The notes under the pieces: generated by a model
The model's database searches: none
What the model was told of the DNA's origin: nothing
What the model saw: the letters and a program-made list of their open reading frames with translations, nothing else
Part shown: positions 46,227 to 58,800 of the stretch, in pieces
Position numbering within the stretch: position 1 is the first letter of the stretch
Layout of the letters: each line of letters starts with the position of its first letter
Position numbers and translations under genes: made by a program
Assembly (NCBI GenBank): GCA_022225965.2
Contig: JAKJXP020000131.1
Span: 1 to 64,000 of the forward strand
From: Diatrype stigma
Taxonomy: Eukaryota; Ascomycota; Sordariomycetes; Xylariales; Diatrypaceae
Direction: 5' to 3'
Length of the DNA: 64,000 bases

Positions 46227-49200
46227 CGAACACGAAATACGCATATCTAAGTCACAAAGTCTGATAGGCTAGACAGCTAGCCGGGTAGAGCGGCGCAGTG
46301 CACTGCCGTGCAGCGTGCCGTACGCAGAGGACTGTTATTCGGCTTGTTAGGTAAGGTAAATTAGACGTTTGTTTAACTTTCTACGGTGTCTTTAGAGGAA
46401 AGTAAAAAAAACAAAAACAAAAAAAGGAGCCGGACACCTTGCTCTAGCTCTAGCCCCGATTGAACCCCAGGCTGCTTGGGATGGGGTGCCGAGCGAGCGA
46501 GCGATGCAACCGCCGTTGGGGTGATCGCAGGGACCTGATGTAGGTCGCCACGATCGGGAGGAGAGAAAAGCATCATGGCTTGCCGCGACCCCTACCCCCT
46601 CCCCCGTAGATCCCGTGGATCCTCAGGCCGGTTGTTATGTTCCGCCTGGCATGTAGAAAAAGGAACTCGGTAGTAACATCACCAGGGCCACGAAGGCCAT
46701 CACGGCTGGGCCCAAAGTTCACGTGGGCTTCCCGTACGTTCGTCTATCCGTCCGTCTCCATCTACCAGTTCACCTAGCTAGGGGAGTGTCACAAATACAT
46801 AAATACCTGTTACGGCCTCGGGGAATTAGCTGTACTACGTGCCACTGTTCCTCACGCTACGCCAGAAGTAAGGTTCGAGCAAAGAGAGAACATTGGGTTA
46901 TGATGGAATAGCAGCAACACTCGGCTCCGACCAGAGCGTATCTACCTGCGTAGGATTCCGTGTGTTGGTTCATTTAGATTATTCTCTGGAAAAGCAGCGG
47001 AAGATAAGATGAGGCTCGCCGATGTCAGCTCACCTGTCATATGGGGTAGTATAATACATAGTATAATAAAACGTGCATAGTAGAGTGAGCGGCAGGACAA
47101 CCCGAAGACAACAGAGTTTCACCGGCCCCTCGGGTTGCGTGGACCGTTTCCAAGGTTCCATTATACGTTAGGTGGGTCGATGTGATGCGCCTGATTCGCC
47201 TCCTTACTTTGCATGTATTATGTATTATGTATTATGTATTATGTATCGAATATCAAATAAATAAATAGATACTTAGGGCTCAGCAGACAGCTACATAGTA
47301 GGTCTCGTACACACACCCAAGCATCGGTGCCGCTTCTGCAGGTGGCCGTGGATCTAGGACAAACAGCGGAGGCATTTCTATGCAATTCATGGATGCATTG
47401 CGTGCATCTGCTGACCAGGCGGGTGGGTTTGCGGTAGCTTGCGGTGGGCGCGGTCGTCAAATTCGAGCTCGGCGATCTCCAGAGAAGCGGGTTGCTTCGA
47501 GAGATCTTGAACGGAGCCGGCATCAGTCGACGATCATTGGATCCTTAAGGAGGTATCCTACATGTAGCATAGTGGATCCCGGTGGTTCTACCCCATGATC
47601 CCGTCTCAATGAAACCTGACGAACCTCTGCGCGTTAAAGCATTACCGGCAGTATTCCTCCCATCTGGGTTGTCCCGTTTCTCATGAGCTGTCTTGAGGAC
47701 TTCCGAAGTCACGTACAGACAGACTACTAACAGCTACGTGCGTACTTGATTGCTTGGGCAGTATTAAGGTATCATCAAGAAGTCGGCTTTAGAATGAGCC
47801 AACCACAGGTAACATGGTAGTACCTACAGCACTTAGGCAATGCAACCTTGAAGCACCAAGAAAGGAACAATCGTTGTTCCGGCTCGAATGTTTCTATGAC
47901 GACATGAGTCCCGATACAGCGCAACCGAGCCTCAAGCCACAAAACAACGAAGTACCCAGTAAATAGGCAGGAGGCTGGTATTAAGCTTATTCCTCGCGTG
48001 CCGTTCACGGGCCGTAAAGGAGCATCGGGGAGCACATACATCGGTGCTAACCATCCTACATGAACCGGTGCATATTGCGGCTGTTCTCTCCGTGGATCTT
48101 AGGGTTGAAGCAAGTGTCGTGTGCAACATCAACATCGCAAGCTTTGCCCCAAGTAGTCTCCTAGTTGTGCCATATATGTGGGCTAATCAAATATTATAAA
48201 AGAAATAACTAGGTATACAGCTGAGATAAGGTGAGGTACTTCGAATAAGCAAAGCAGACTGTCGCGACAGGAAATATGTCGTGCGTACGATACCTCCAAA
48301 ATGACCCCTTCATGTTGTATGAGGCTATAAGTTACGTCTTATGGGGAACGAAGCTAGGATACCTACTCATTCTCTTTGGTGTCTGACGATGAACTGGCAT
48401 TTCTAGCATCAATGAATATGCGAGTACGCCAAAAGATGAGCTCTGGATAACAATTTCTTATACTTCTGCTCTTCAGTTTTGCATCATTTACAGCACAGCC
48501 CATCCTGGGGGCTGAATTCTACCAGAGAACATCACCTCATGCCCGCAGATAATACGTTATACGAGCTTCAAACGAGAGATACAAACTATTTCTGAGGCTT
48601 AGATATTGCACACGCACATCGTATCAATTTACCTGCAGGACTTCTTATTGCTATTCACGCCCTGCTTGATCCCTGCTACTCTCATACGAGCAGTCCATCC
48701 ATCCGTAATCACCTCATAAAAGCAACGTGCAAATTGCGGAGGGCACTCCCTCCTTTCCTATCATAGCCCCACGCCATCGATCATATGCGAACGGATCGTG
48801 ATTATGTACCATGTCTGCCAGATAATGTACAATAAAACAACAAAATACGGTACAGCCCAGTCCACTTACATACACAGCTGAGCATGGATTCGAGTGAGCC
48901 GCGCATCTTATCATCCCTGGGAAAGTCTCCCCTAATCCTGAGCCCCAATGTTTTCTTTCCGTCTTTCTTCTTCCTTCTTCCTTGAGCCCTAGGCTTATAG
49001 TTGACGATAATGCTGACGTTGCATGATCACCAGCATTTGATAGACGGGCCTAAGGCTCCGCCACTATCGTGAACCATGCGTCCAAGACATCGACGACAGT
49101 AGCAGCGAAGCCCAGCCCGGCCTGAACAACCGAGGAAGCCAGCACGAAGGCGACCAGCAGGGCCAGCCGCACAGCGCAGACAACGGTGAGCAAGAGAGAA

Positions 49201-49295
49201 AATAAGAAGCTAGTGATACCAACGGGATACGATTGCCCGCTGCCGCCCCCAAGGCCACCGAGGAAAAGATCGATCAAGACGCCAGGGAGTAATAG
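46227..49295. other. Gene-free 3 kb between vvd and NOT4
   Basis: Distal upstream DNA of vvd and 3' flank of NOT4. 47213-47244 is a tandem array of about four GTATTAT units. No gene, tRNA or 5S rRNA was recognised. The length is unusual beside the compact genes on the right and could hold distal regulatory sites. Confidence 0.4.
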
Positions 49296-52200
49296 TCAAT
49301 GGTGCGCGGCCGCCGTCGCCGCAACGGGGGGGATGTCGAGCAGGCGGCGGTTCTTGGCCTGGAGCTGACGGAATTTCTTGTCGATGGCCTCGTGCTGCTT
49401 CTTGGCCTGTGCCAGGATGGTCTCGGACTCCTCGACGCTCATGAGGGGGGTGCTGCCGATGGCGGGGGAGGGACCAGCGCCAGAACCGCCAGAAATGGGA
49501 CCTTCGGCCGAGCTGTCGTAGCTGCCGTAGGCGCTATCTATGTGCTGGGCTACGCTGCTGCCGGCAGCGGCATTGGCAGTGCCGTACTCGTCGCCGACGC
49601 GGCCGCCGAACATCATTTTCCCATCCGCCGATGATGATGCCTCGTGAGAAGGGTAGATCCAGGGCGCCAGCTGCTGGAGGTTGACGTTTTTGGTGAAGTT
49701 GGCGTTGGGACCCGTCGTTTTGTAGCTGGTCAGGTTCAGGGAGGGGAGGACGTGCTGGTTGATGCAGCTGATGGCCTCCTCGCGGTGCATCTTGCCGACA
49801 GGGTCGCTGGGGTAGTTGTCAGGGCCCGAAGGGAAGAACGAAGGAGTGCCGTTCGGAACAGCGCGGTTCTTCACAAGACTAAAGCCGCTGGCAGGAGCAT
49901 AGCGCGGTGCGGAGAAGGCAGTAGGAAGTGCACTATCTGCGCGTAGTCTGTCCTGGAGCTCGAGGAATCTATTGGCCTCCTCCCGAGTCAGGTTGAGTAG
50001 ACAATCTCCATTAGGGGTAAGGAGAACGGGTTGGCCGTGCACTGTCTTGCGGACGTGCTTGAACGCATTCAGCTGCTCTTCATCTTCCTTGGTAACGATC
50101 GTTTTCAACGTCGGAGGAAGAGACATTGTGTTATTGCGATGATCCGCTCTCTGCGTATAGTTCGGAGGAGACTTGAAGAAATGGATACTCTCGGTGTCAG
50201 GGAGACTGCCATCTTGTAGTAGGCTGCGAAATACATCCGTAATATTGGGAATATTGCCGAGATCCTCGTCGATGGGCTGTTCCGGTTTGTTCTCAGGGGT
50301 GTGGCCAACGTAGTCGGGGGTAAGAACCGTGGTCTTGGTGGACTCATTGAGCCTGATAGAGGTATCAACTTGCGCGGGACTTTTAGGTGTGCCCTGAGAA
50401 GAATCCTTGCTCTTAGATTCTTTCGCGATAATAGAACTGCTGTTACGAGGAGTATTGGCATCCTTGGTTTCTGCGTTGTCACCAGCTTGCTTGGAGCCGC
50501 TGCCCTGGGCGGCAGAAGAATCCTTTCGGGATCCCTGGGGGGTTTCGGGTCGACTTGGGGCGGCACTAGCATTACTTGGTTTCTTGTCCTTTTTCTGTTT
50601 CTTCTTCCGACCCAAGATCGGTGCAATCTCAACTTCTTGCTCGGCCGGTTTAGTCTCTGCAATCTGTGTCGTAGCCTCCTTCAAAGCTTCTTTGCGTTGT
50701 TTGCGCTGCTGACTCTTTGTAGTTGCTCGCACAGATGCTGAGCCTACCTTCGATGGAGGTGGGGAACTAGTCCTTGATGCAGATATAGACACACTCACGA
50801 CAGATGCACTATCTGATATGATCTCACTCGCAGGCGTGGCCGGGCGATGAGCTGAGGACGAAACTCCAGCAGATCGAATCGAGGCAGCTACCGCAGGAGG
50901 GATTGTGACTGACGGAGTATCGGCCCGTGAGTTCTGTACAAGACGCAGAGTTTTTGGGGCAGCCCTCGTTACGGGAGAGGAGAGGGACGCAGTGGTGGGG
51001 GTCGGTGTGGGCACAGCAGAAGTTACTTGGGACTTGGCCGGTGGTGCTGCATTCGCAGCACCTTGCTCAGGCGATCTTTCCGATGCGCCAGCTACTTCTG
51101 AGATGCTCCTCTGGGGCATGGTCTTGGTTGCTGCTGCAATATCAAGAGCTCCTGGCATCGGTCGTTTCTCAGTTTTGGTCGAGGCCTTGGTCGGCGAAGA
51201 TTTACTTGGTGAAGACTTGCTGGCATTGTTGTTGCTTGCTGGTTTCTTTTCTTGGGCTGCTGGCTTCGTTGGTTGGATTGGCTTGGACGGTAAAGCTGGT
51301 GTGACCTTCGGAGTTGAACCCGTCTTGGAAGAGTCTAGGGCCGGGAAATCCTCGTCCTGTAGTACACGCTTGCCCTTCGAGGTCTTCGAACCCTGAGAGG
51401 CCTGCGTAGCGATATCCTTGCTTAAGCCAGTCTTTGCCGCAAGATCTTTGACTGTCTTCTTCGCATCGGGTATAGGGGACGCATCGTCCTTTACATGAGA
51501 GGCCTTGGGCTTTGTGGCGGACTTGGGCACAAGGGGTGTGACTGGAGTGACGGGGTGTTGTATGGCGGGCGAGAAGGGAACAGCTGGTGATCTTAGTGGT
51601 GTGGCAGACCCAACTTGGGGACCTGGCGTTGATCTACTTTCACCAATAGGCGTAGGGCGTGCATGATTGATACCAAGTCCAGGTGGTACCGAAGGTGTGA
51701 GCATGCCACTTGGTAGTAGTGGTACCAGGGTATCGAGCTCTGGAGAGTCGCTATCGGCGACCAAAGCATCCACCGAGGTTGAAGCTTCATCAAGAGGCAG
51801 TAGATCGTCATCTAGAATACGGGTATACGTTAGCAAGCAGCAACTTGAGAATCATATCCGTCTACGAGTGCATGAAAGGTGGAAGGTTGAAGGGAGCGCA
51901 GCAGGCAGGCGTCACATGACGAGTAGACTTCCACCGTCGTCTTCCACAAGATTACATGAGGCGGCAACTTTGAAATGGGTATATGCTATATTGACCATCC
52001 CGTCTGAATTCGGGCTCGATCTGCGTTGTTAACGTACATGAGGCTGTGTGGAAGACGACGATGGCTTGCCTGAAGTAACCCCCCCGACCGAATAATGCGT
52101 GTCAAAAATAAACAAAGGACCAGAACAGAAAGGTAGTCTGCACCTTGTCAAGGCAAAGCGGTTGTGAAGCCCCGTCGTTTCCAAGTGCAAGAGGACGCCG

Positions 52201-55032
52201 AATGCAACCCTCGCCCGTCCTGGGTTCATGTTTTCGCAATGCTCGCTCAAATCAATGCCTCGGATCATTCCGATTATTTCCATGACCTAATAATCTTGCC
52301 CCTGACGCCTGGAACTGGAAACGTATACACCTCCAACAAGAAAACCACATGAACAAAGAAAACGCACACGCCGCCGCAGCCTCACTTCACGCCACATTCC
52401 GTCCTTTCAGACGGCCCATCTGCCATACCCGCTGTTGCCGTACATCATGTTGGGGTTGTACCCACCTTGGCTCTGACCACCAAACAGCCCCTGGCCAACT
52501 CCGGTGTTGTTCCCCTGTTGCTGGTGCTGCATTCTCGCCTGCAGGATACTCGGGTCCGCAAGATCTACTAAGCCACTCCCCCCAGAGGAGGAAGTGTTAG
52601 CGTGCCTGTGCTTCTTCCCCTTCTTCTTCTGCTTTGGTCCGAAGTCTTGGAAAGCTCCAGGCTGGTTACCGTAGAGCGATGCCATGAGGCCCGAAGCAGG
52701 AGCGGGGGTAGAGGATGCAGACGGATACTGATTAGAAAAAGAAAGGTACTCACGCTTTCCAGCATCATGTGCCTGGCCGTTGCCCGCACCTCGCCCTCGA
52801 ATCAAAGACTGCAGCAACTCATTCGAATTGTCCTTGGATGCTGCACCAAAAGCTGACCCAGCAAAGCCATGGCCTTGCCCAAACATACTACCGCCAACGG
52901 GTGGCGTACCAGACGACTTCAGCCCCGGGGGAGGTCCCGGCATCGAGCCTCCACCGGCATAGAAAGGACCACTAGACTGCGGGTGGTATGAGGAGGGCAT
53001 CATAGATGACTGTTGAGCTAGAATTCTAGGATTCGTAGATAGCTTGACACTGGTCGAATTCGAGCTGTCGCTCGCCCCGAAGTTGAACCTGGAGGTATTG
53101 CGGGTATGCCCTTGTCCTTGGAAAAGAGACGACGATTGCGAAGTTAAACCGGGGGGCATCTGATCGATGAAACTACCCTGGGGCCGAACAAGCAGGGTCT
53201 GTTGGGGTGTCATCGTGCGGCCGCCAGCTGATCCCGCCGCAGAAGCACCGCCGAAACCGGTCAAACTGGGTCCAAATGGACCATCTGTATTCACTCGTTG
53301 GATCGGGGGCTGTCCATGGTTTCGTCTTTGGTCAAAAGCACTACCGTTGCGCCCCTGGTCTCTTTCCTCGGGCTCACCGCCTAGCGCAAGGCTGCCACTT
53401 CCAGGCTCGTCGTCAGCAGGCTCGGCGTCCTCCACCTGAACTTCCTCACTATCTAGTGGGGGCTCCTCTTCCTCGCGGAGTGCACGCCTTCGTTCGCCTC
53501 CGTGGACATCGAAAAGGGGAGGATAGGAATCAGTTGTTGTATCTTTCGGTGGTGCAAAAGCGCTGGCAGGGCAGGCTGCTAGAATCTTGAGAACAGCGCT
53601 GAAGTCTAGTACATCTGTTCTACGCGGAGGAGTTCTATTGCTGGGCGTACTGGGTTTCGCCACAGCCTCATCAGCTGGCTGCTTCTCGGCCTTACGGGTC
53701 GCCGTAGCACTCGCAGCGTTCGTATCCGAATTCGCATCCGGTGGTGGTGTGGCATCCACTACTTCTCGTGGAGACTCGGCAGTAGCAGGCAATGAGGCTG
53801 AAATGGCGGGACTCGACGCTGCACCACTAGTAGCGTGGCTTCCCCGTCTACTTCGCTGCTGCGTAGTTCGTGCCCAGTTTGCTGATGCTGGCAACGCTGG
53901 TCCATCACCAATGTCGGAACCTTCTTTGCTCGATGTGCGCGCCATAGCATGCGATACCGGAGGTGGAGGATGAGAAGCGGAGGCCTGTGGTCGGGATGCA
54001 GAGCGAGATGAGGCAGCATTAGAGATGGGGCGCTGCGTATGTACGCTGTTGAGAGAAGAAAGATCTTGTCGGGAATAGCTGTCTTCTTCGTCACCTAGCT
54101 CGTGTAGGAACATGCACTGCCGGTTGATGCATGGCTCATGCCTAAGCCAAGCTGAACAGTACTTCGTAGTTCCTAGCTGGGCCCTGAGAATTCGGTCGCC
54201 ATTCTGTGAACCATTAACAGCCTGGATACACCTAGCAGCGTCCTCCTTCCTCTCGAATGTCACATAGATGCCAAGCGATTGAGCCTGGCCATCTGAGGAT
54301 TTCCGATTACTGATGGAGATCTTTTGGATATTTCCATACTGTCCGAAGAATTCAGGTTTTCGGAGGGTCTTCAATAATTCGTCTTCGCGGACGGTCGGGG
54401 TCAAACCAGTTACGTAGACCAGATTCTTCTGCACGACACGAACACCAACGAGATTCTTGCGGTTCTCTTTCTCGGCCTCTCGCTTCTGAACCTCTTTTTG
54501 GCGCTGTTCCGAAGCGCGTTTCTTCTGGTTCTTCTGAATGTTCGCTCTGAATTCGGCTTCTCTGGAAGGATATTAGCAAGCCCGAGCATTAGGACACGGT
54601 GGGAGACATCAAATTAACGTACTCTTCTGGAGTAACGACTTTCCATTGTATGGTCTTCTCATCATAAGGTCGCCGACAAGCAGGACATAGTCCATTCAGG
54701 TTGTTCTTGAGGTTATTGAAGCAGAACTGGCAGATCTGGATGTACAATGTGTCAGTTAGGAACAAAAAAGTTGTGAATTTGTGGACCGGAACGTACCTGG
54801 TACCCGCAAGGACATGGTCTGAAATTTCTGTCTGAAAGGTCAAACTCCTCAATGCAAAGAGGGCTGGAAGGGTGTTGTTAGCTGTCTCATCCACGACAAG
54901 TCCGAGGTATCTCGAGTAGGAGTGGCAGTGGTGGGAGTAGGAGCGTAGGCAGATCTGGAATGCAGTCGCGGGATAAACGTACCAAGTATCATCCTCGTCG
55001 TCGAAGTAGCTGTCTTGAGGTGCCATTTTCAT
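49296..55032 (-). CDS. NOT4: NOT4, E3 ubiquitin ligase subunit of the CCR4-NOT complex
   Basis: Ubiquitin ligase of CCR4-NOT acting in mRNA decay and quality control at stalled ribosomes. Exons are 55032-54983, 54863-54797, 54735-54623, 54561-52466 and 51811-49296, giving 1613 residues by phase. The C4C4 RING is built over three exons (CPLCIEEFDLSD, PCPCGYQ, ICQFCFNNL, CPACRRPYDE). A basic coiled coil KKRASEQRQKEVQKREAEKE follows, then an RRM beginning KNLVYVTGLTP and a CCCH finger around CSAWLRHEPCINRQCMFLH. Long disordered Ser/Pro-rich regions follow. In exon 5 are APILGRKKKQKKDKK and a C-terminal helix ETILAQAKKQHEAIDKKFRQ. The final 654-bp intron (52465-51812, CAAG|GTGGGT) joins phase 1 to make QDDDDLLPLDE. 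If it is retained, exon 4 continues to a TGA ending at 52407, giving a 794-residue form ending GYGRWAV. Treating exon 5 as a separate gene is the main alternative. Confidence 0.75.
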
Positions 55033-56458
55033 TCCGAGCTCGCCCAACTAGGAGCTTGCACTTGCTAAACCAGGAGCGATCGAGGTCGAGGAAGAGGAGG
55101 GGAATGGTAGTTGAAATGGCAGATGAAAAGGCGTCGCGTGGGTATTATGAATGTGGGATGATGGGTGGTACGGTATTGGTGGTAGTGGTAGTATTGAATG
55201 CGTGGCGCGCTCTAGGATGCTGGGATTTGCCAGGATGCCGGTCTTGGTTTCGGTTCCGTTGGGTTATCTTGAGATAAAACCTGGCATAGCCTAAGGCAAA
55301 AACGTGGTGGGATATGCGGTGGGATTTGCGGTGGGTGGAAGGGGTAGCTGAAGAGTTCTCAGTCGGTGCCAAATGAAAACCATGCAATGCTCGTCGGGAG
55401 TAGTAAACAGACCAGACGCCTGAGAAACGAATACAAAAAACGATTTCTGAGACACTGAAATGCTTGAAGTGCGAAAAGCCTCAGCGGCGAAGGTGAGGGC
55501 AGCGGCGACGCGGAGAATCAAGACGTGCGTGGTGTGATGGACGGAAGGAGGAAAAAAAGACAACCACCAAGTTCGTCAACTTTAATGGTGCAGAGCTGAG
55601 TTGGTCAGTGTGAGGGAGCCACAGCGGCGGCAGAGTGACAGAACACTGAAAACAGGCGGCAGAACCTTCGAAAGAAGCATCCACTGAAGGTCTTGGCGTC
55701 TAAGATGGGATAGTGCCGATTTCCTGGTTTTCCCCTGCGCCTGCGCCTGCGCCTGCTGGTAAACTCGTAACAATAGGTAGGTACGCATGTGGGTATCTAC
55801 ATACAAACACTGTGTTTATGCGTATTCGCCCATTCAGGCTTTCCCATTTAAGTCACTTGCTGGATTTGCTGCACTGAAGCTTGCATTTCACTTGTAAAAT
55901 ACCGTATAATTACGATTCTGTGATCACTGTACAACAGTGGAACTTGTACCACACCGTCGGAGACCAGCAGATAGGGTACTATGTACTACTACTAGTAGGA
56001 GGGATTATTCACTTACATCTCTCGATATCAGATAAGGAGTATTACCAACTTACCAGATAGGCTGATTGCTGATAGCTGATATGCTGATATGCACACCACC
56101 GAATATCATACATACATGTATGTTTGTACCTAACGGGTGTCGTCAACATTTGCAAAGCATCAATGACCATTGGCCCTTCCAGAGGCCAAGTAGCCCCACG
56201 TACTTCGCAGTTATCTTACCTAACAAAGCTGTAGGCAATGGCTGCCAGTCTGCCAGTCTGCCTGCCCGACCTGGGGAAATGATTACTCCAGGAAATCGCT
56301 AACTACGGCAATTATCATCAATTAAAGCCGCCTTTATTGAGACCATTGCCCTTACCTGTTGGAACCCGAACACCAGAACGCCAGAACGCCAGAACGCCAG
56401 ACAGCCATCCACAAAGGACAAACGATCCATTGGTCGCGATTCAATTACCATCATGACA
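55033..56458. promoter_or_regulatory. Divergent promoter region, NOT4 and complex I subunit
   Basis: 1.4 kb between two start codons pointing apart. Two short tandem arrays: CTGCGC at about 55735-55756 and CCAGAACG at about 56373-56400, the latter about 60 bp before the complex I start. No specific binding site was assigned. Confidence 0.4.
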
Positions 56459-57457
56459 ATGGCGACCAAGCTCTGCCGAAGCAGAGCTTTGGCTTCAGCC
56501 CTGCGACCAGCCAAACCCTCCCCCGCCGCCGCCGTCTCTTCCGCCTCCGCCTCCTCCGTCCACCAGATCCGCTGCATCTCCGCCACAAGTAGCCGACATG
56601 TCGCCATGCCGAGCGATGCACCCAACATGCGCAAGGCGCCCAGAGACCATCCCAAGGAGCTGAAGGCGCCGATCGTCAACCCGGCCGACAAGTACCAGTC
56701 CAAGGCCGACGACCTGCACCGGTACGGGTCCTGGCTCATGGGCTGTCTCCCCAAGTACATCCAGCAGTTCTCCGTGTGGAAGGATGAGCTGGTCGTCTAC
56801 ATCCCCCCATCGGGCGTCATACCCGTCTTCTCCTTCCTGAAGTGTAAGGCAGCCCACCCGGATGAAGTCAAGCCCTAACCAAGCTGCTCCTGTTGCTGCT
56901 CCATGACATGTCTGTCCCAATGCATTGACTCGACCCTCTCTTATCTAGACAACACGGCGGCCGAGTTTACCCAAGTCAGCTCCATCACCGCGGTCGACTT
57001 CCCCACCAAGGACCAGCGGTTCGAGGTGGTGTACAACCTGCTGAGCGTGCGGCACAACGCGCGGATCCGGGTCAAGACGTACTGCGACGAGGCGACCCCC
57101 GTGCCGAGCATCACGCCGCTCTACGACGGGGCCAACTGGTACGAGCGCGAGACGTACGACATGTTCGGCATCTTCTTCGTCGACCACCCGGACCTGCGCC
57201 GCGTCCTGACCGACTACGGCTTCGAGGGCCACCCGCTCCGCAAGGACTTCCCCCTGACCGGCTACACCGAGATCCGCTACGACGAGGAGAAGAAGCGCAT
57301 CGTCACCGAGCCGCTTGAGCTGACCCAGGCCTTCCGTAACTTCGAGGGCGGCTCCACCGTCTGGGAGCCCCTCGGCCCCGGCGAGGACCGCAAGCCCGAC
57401 ACCTTCAAGCTGCCCACGCCGAAGCCTGAGGAGAAGAAGGAGGAGCCAAAGAAATAG
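56459..57457 (+). CDS. NDUFS3: NADH:ubiquinone oxidoreductase 30-kDa subunit (complex I, NDUFS3)
   Basis: Core subunit of the peripheral arm of mitochondrial complex I. Two exons, 56459-56843 and 56949-57457, joined in phase 1, give 297 residues (299 if the Met at 56453 is used). The N-terminus is a classic Arg/Ala/Ser-rich mitochondrial presequence (about 1-45, [17 protein letters not shown]). The complex I 30-kDa signature is at the centre of exon 2: [19 protein letters not shown], then [19 protein letters not shown] and GYTEIRYD. The C-terminus is Lys/Glu/Pro-rich ([11 protein letters not shown]), as in fungal homologues. Length and motifs are normal. Confidence 0.96.
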
Positions 57458-57812
57458 GCCCCCTACGGTATAGATTGTATATAATGTGACCCAAAAAAAT
57501 CGATGTTATTTGCTTGCAGTCGGGAGCATTGATTGTCTCACTAGAATCTAGTGAAATCACTCTTGTCCCTTCCGGAATCGCGATCTCAACATATGGTCTT
57601 GAAATGAACTACTCTCAGACAGGAAGCCTCTCTTTGTCTATGGGTCATTCATCTAGTAGTATGGCCTATCACATGATTAAACGTTGGTGGGTGGGCTTGA
57701 GTTGTGTCAACGTATAGCTTGCGGTGCAATATTCCGCATCACTTGCTTGAGTTCAATCTAACATGCAAATAGCTGATCATACTTCCGGAACCCATTGGCA
57801 GCCTATGGGCTG
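57458..57812. other. Intergenic between convergent genes
   Basis: 355 bp holding the 3' ends of the complex I gene and the small minus-strand gene. Nothing else is seen. Confidence 0.4.
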
Positions 57813-58122
57813 TTAAAAGACGAGATTCCCCTTTTGTTCTTGCTGCCGCTTGGGATCCTCCGCCTTCGACTCCGACTCTCCCGTCTCCCCCTTAGCCTGC
57901 TTCGTAGCACCGCCCTCGTCACGGCCCTGGGGTTTCTTTGCAGCGGAAACAGCCGGGTTCTCGTCCAAGCCGGAGAGGGCGCCCGGGGCTGTATGCCCGT
58001 ATTTTGCTGTGGTGTAAACTGTTAGTTACGTGAACTACGGTGTTTGTGAAGTTCGGCGGTTACACACTCAGCTCAGGCTTGTCTGTGTTGTTTGCGTCGG
58101 TCTGCTGTAATAACGACGACAT
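57813..58122 (-). CDS. Small hydrophilic protein, 82 residues, unknown function
   Basis: Not recognised by name. Two exons, 58122-58068 and 58006-57813, are joined in phase 1 by a 61-bp GT..AG intron. The N-terminus MSSLLQQTDANNTDKPEL leads into TKYGHTAPGALSGLDENPA, then a charged Lys/Glu/Gln-rich tail ends QKGNLVF. It has no signal peptide or TM segment and is likely intrinsically disordered. Clean splicing and continuous coding in GC-rich sequence support a real gene, although no six-frame translation longer than this would reveal it. Small fungal proteins of this look are often stress- or spore-associated, but I cannot assign a role. Confidence 0.6.
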
Positions 58123-58800
58123 TATTATGTGGTGTTGCAATTGCTAGGTTACAGTATGTAGACAATAGGGAGCAGGTCCTGACGATGTGCTAGGTCGGTT
58201 GTTATATGTAGATAGCGTGATATCATACGTCGCATGTCCGAGGGATACAGCCAGAGGTGTAGACAGGTATGTACCAGGTAGGTATGCTTTATCTATGGAC
58301 GTACTTGTCCTCCCTAGCGTTGTGGCGAGTTTCGTCTAGCTGACATCATAACAATCAGTGTCTTAGTAAACCCCGGGTTCACCTTGATGAGCCAATTACA
58401 TTGGTCCTGTTCCTATCAGCCGCTATTACGTAGGGTGTGTAGTACGTAGTAACGTAATAACGTAGCTGTGCAATAGTTGATACTTCAATCAAAGGAATCA
58501 GCACATTCGGATAAATCCATTGTTCAATTGGTCCGAGGCCCAAATCGGCGCATTCATCATTCATGGAATTTATGAAATAATGGCATGATGCTGCTTCTGT
58601 TCTGCTAGGGCCGACTCGAGTTTCTGGGTGATCGGACTCGAATCAGCTTCATGACATCCCTAGATTTCCGGCCTTCAAGCTTCATCAACTACATTTAGGA
58701 GGCTCCGAGACCAAACAACAGCTATCCCTTAGTTAGTGCGCAATCTAGAGGTAGCAAATTGCAAGAGTGTGGAATGAATTCTCGGATCCCTTGCCCATTT
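58123..58800. other. Intergenic, upstream of the small gene
   Basis: AT-rich with TACGTA/TAACGT words at about 58430-58470. No gene is seen. Confidence 0.4.

Noticed and set aside
49296..51836. 846-codon minus frame as an independent gene
   Set aside because: It opens through an intron acceptor (TTCTAG at 51812) and has no ATG in good context at that point; phase and sequence join well to NOT4 exon 4. Kept as an alternative, not as the main model.
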